In this document: positions 38,672 to 39,305 of the stretch, piece after piece | Numbering within the stretch: position 1 is the first letter of the stretch | Layout of the letters: every line of letters starts with the position of its first letter | Assembly (NCBI GenBank): GCA_023137615.1 | Contig: JAGLOS010000004.1 | Coordinates: 1 to 39,305 of the forward strand | From: Minisyncoccota bacterium | GTDB lineage: Bacteria > Patescibacteriota > Minisyncoccia > Phycocordibacterales > JAGLOS01 | Length of the DNA stretch: 39,305 nucleotides | Direction of reading: 5' to 3' | The notes under the pieces: generated by a model | The model's input: only the letters and a program-made list of their open reading frames with translations | What the model was told of the DNA's origin: nothing | Database searches by the model: none | Position numbers and translations under genes: made by a program

Positions 38672-38716
38672 AAAAAACAGTCCTGTGAGATTTATCTCAC
38701 AGGACTGTTTTTTTTG
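38672..38716 (+). terminator. Strong bidirectional-looking Rho-independent terminator after rpmA
   Basis: aaaaaacagtcctgtgaga-ttta-tctcacaggactgtttttttt. Confidence 0.93.
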
Positions 38717-38732
38717 CTTCATTTAGACACTG

Positions 38733-38899
38733 CGTTTCGGAATGACAAAATGGAAGTGTTGTCACAAAAAGGAGGTCACTTTGTCATCTCGACGTAAGGC
38801 TCCCGATTTGTTCAAGAACGCAGTGATTGAATACAAATCGCAGTGCAGCGAGACGTAAGCCGAGTCGTGAGAGATCCCTTATACTTTTTTACACTTCCA
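38733..38899. repeat. Copy B of the dispersed intergenic repeat, with an internal extra segment
   Basis: gtttcggaatgacaaaatgga (Y) then ttgtcatctcgacgtaagg ... gagagatcccttatacttttttacacttcc (X split by ~70 nt); internal hairpin cgatttgt 38804-38811 / acaaatcg 38833-38840. Confidence 0.7.
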
Positions 38900-38946
38900 T
38901 ACTCTAACCCCGCAGTAGAACTGCGGAGAATTCTTTTTGATTAAAT

Positions 38947-39305
38947 TTATTCTCCTCTTTTCTCTGCTTCTTTCTTCATCATTTTCTGATATTCTTTTTC
39001 CATGATAAGATCCTTTGGGTCTGCCCTATCTGTAAAAACTTTGCCGTTCAGATGATCCAGCTCGTGCTGGAATATTCTGGCTATAAAATCTTTGAAGGTC
39101 TTGGTTTGATTCTTCCCTTCTCTGGTGAAATACTGAACTTTAATATTTTTGTATCTTGGTACCAACGCTCTAATTCCGGGAAGACTCAAACACCCTTCCC
39201 AATCTTTTTCCACTTCTTCTGAATTCTTAATGATGATCGGATTGATCATTGCGGTCGGTTTCATTTTTGGCGCATTAGGATATCGCGGATTTGGATACGA
39301 AGCTA
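38947..39305 (-). CDS. def: Peptide deformylase, 5' end outside the window
   Basis: EGCLSLPG and QHELDHLNGKVF motifs; frame continues upstream of the annotated Met to the window edge (ASYPNPRYPNAPKMKPTAMINPI). Confidence 0.9.
   Translation of the reverse strand, partial: ASYPNPRYPNAPKMKPTAMINPIIIKNSEEVEKDWEGCLSLPGIRALVPRYKNIKVQYFTREGKNQTKTFKDFIARIFQHELDHLNGKVFTDRADPKDLIMEKEYQKMMKKEAEKRGE

Noticed and set aside
1-39305. UGA recoding as in some CPR lineages
   Set aside because: Genes such as dnaJ (tga after ...KKEGM) and ftsW/murG (ATGA overlap) end at TGA at the expected C-termini, so UGA acts as a stop.
1-39305. CRISPR arrays, restriction-modification or other defence genes
   Set aside because: No regularly spaced direct repeats and no recognisable defence proteins found in the window.

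Overview
This 39.3-kb window looks like a chromosomal housekeeping region of a reduced-genome bacterium, most likely Patescibacteria/CPR. That placement is an inference from gene content and shortened proteins. Coding is dense. It carries pyrH; tyrS and alaS (AlaRS appears to lack the C-Ala domain); an actin-like ATPase next to a membrane protein with a baseplate-J-like ectodomain; infA-rpmJ-rpsM-rpsK-rpsD-rpoA-rplQ-rplM-rpsI; grpE-dnaK-dnaJ; two adjacent histidine kinases with no visible response regulator; trpS and aspS (AspRS appears to lack the GAD insertion); scpA/scpB; a D,D-carboxypeptidase; mraY-ftsW-murG-gltX; an M23 peptidase; and, on the minus strand, SpoIIM-like, MFS, glmS, a DEDDh exonuclease and def, with rpmA on plus. 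No tRNA, rRNA, CRISPR array, prophage or intact transposase was recognised. The less ordinary signals are: (1) a translationally coupled histidine-kinase pair whose degenerate motifs are complementary; (2) the actin-like ATPase plus baseplate-like membrane protein pair; (3) a ~217-bp element with ~25-bp terminal inverted repeats after alaS; (4) a small lipoprotein-like gene that appears frameshifted at a T7 run and has its own terminator; (5) a long stem-loop upstream of infA; (6) two mosaic copies of a dispersed intergenic repeat; (7) a 911-nt non-coding, hairpin-rich gap between convergent genes. I saw no clear new defence or mobile system.
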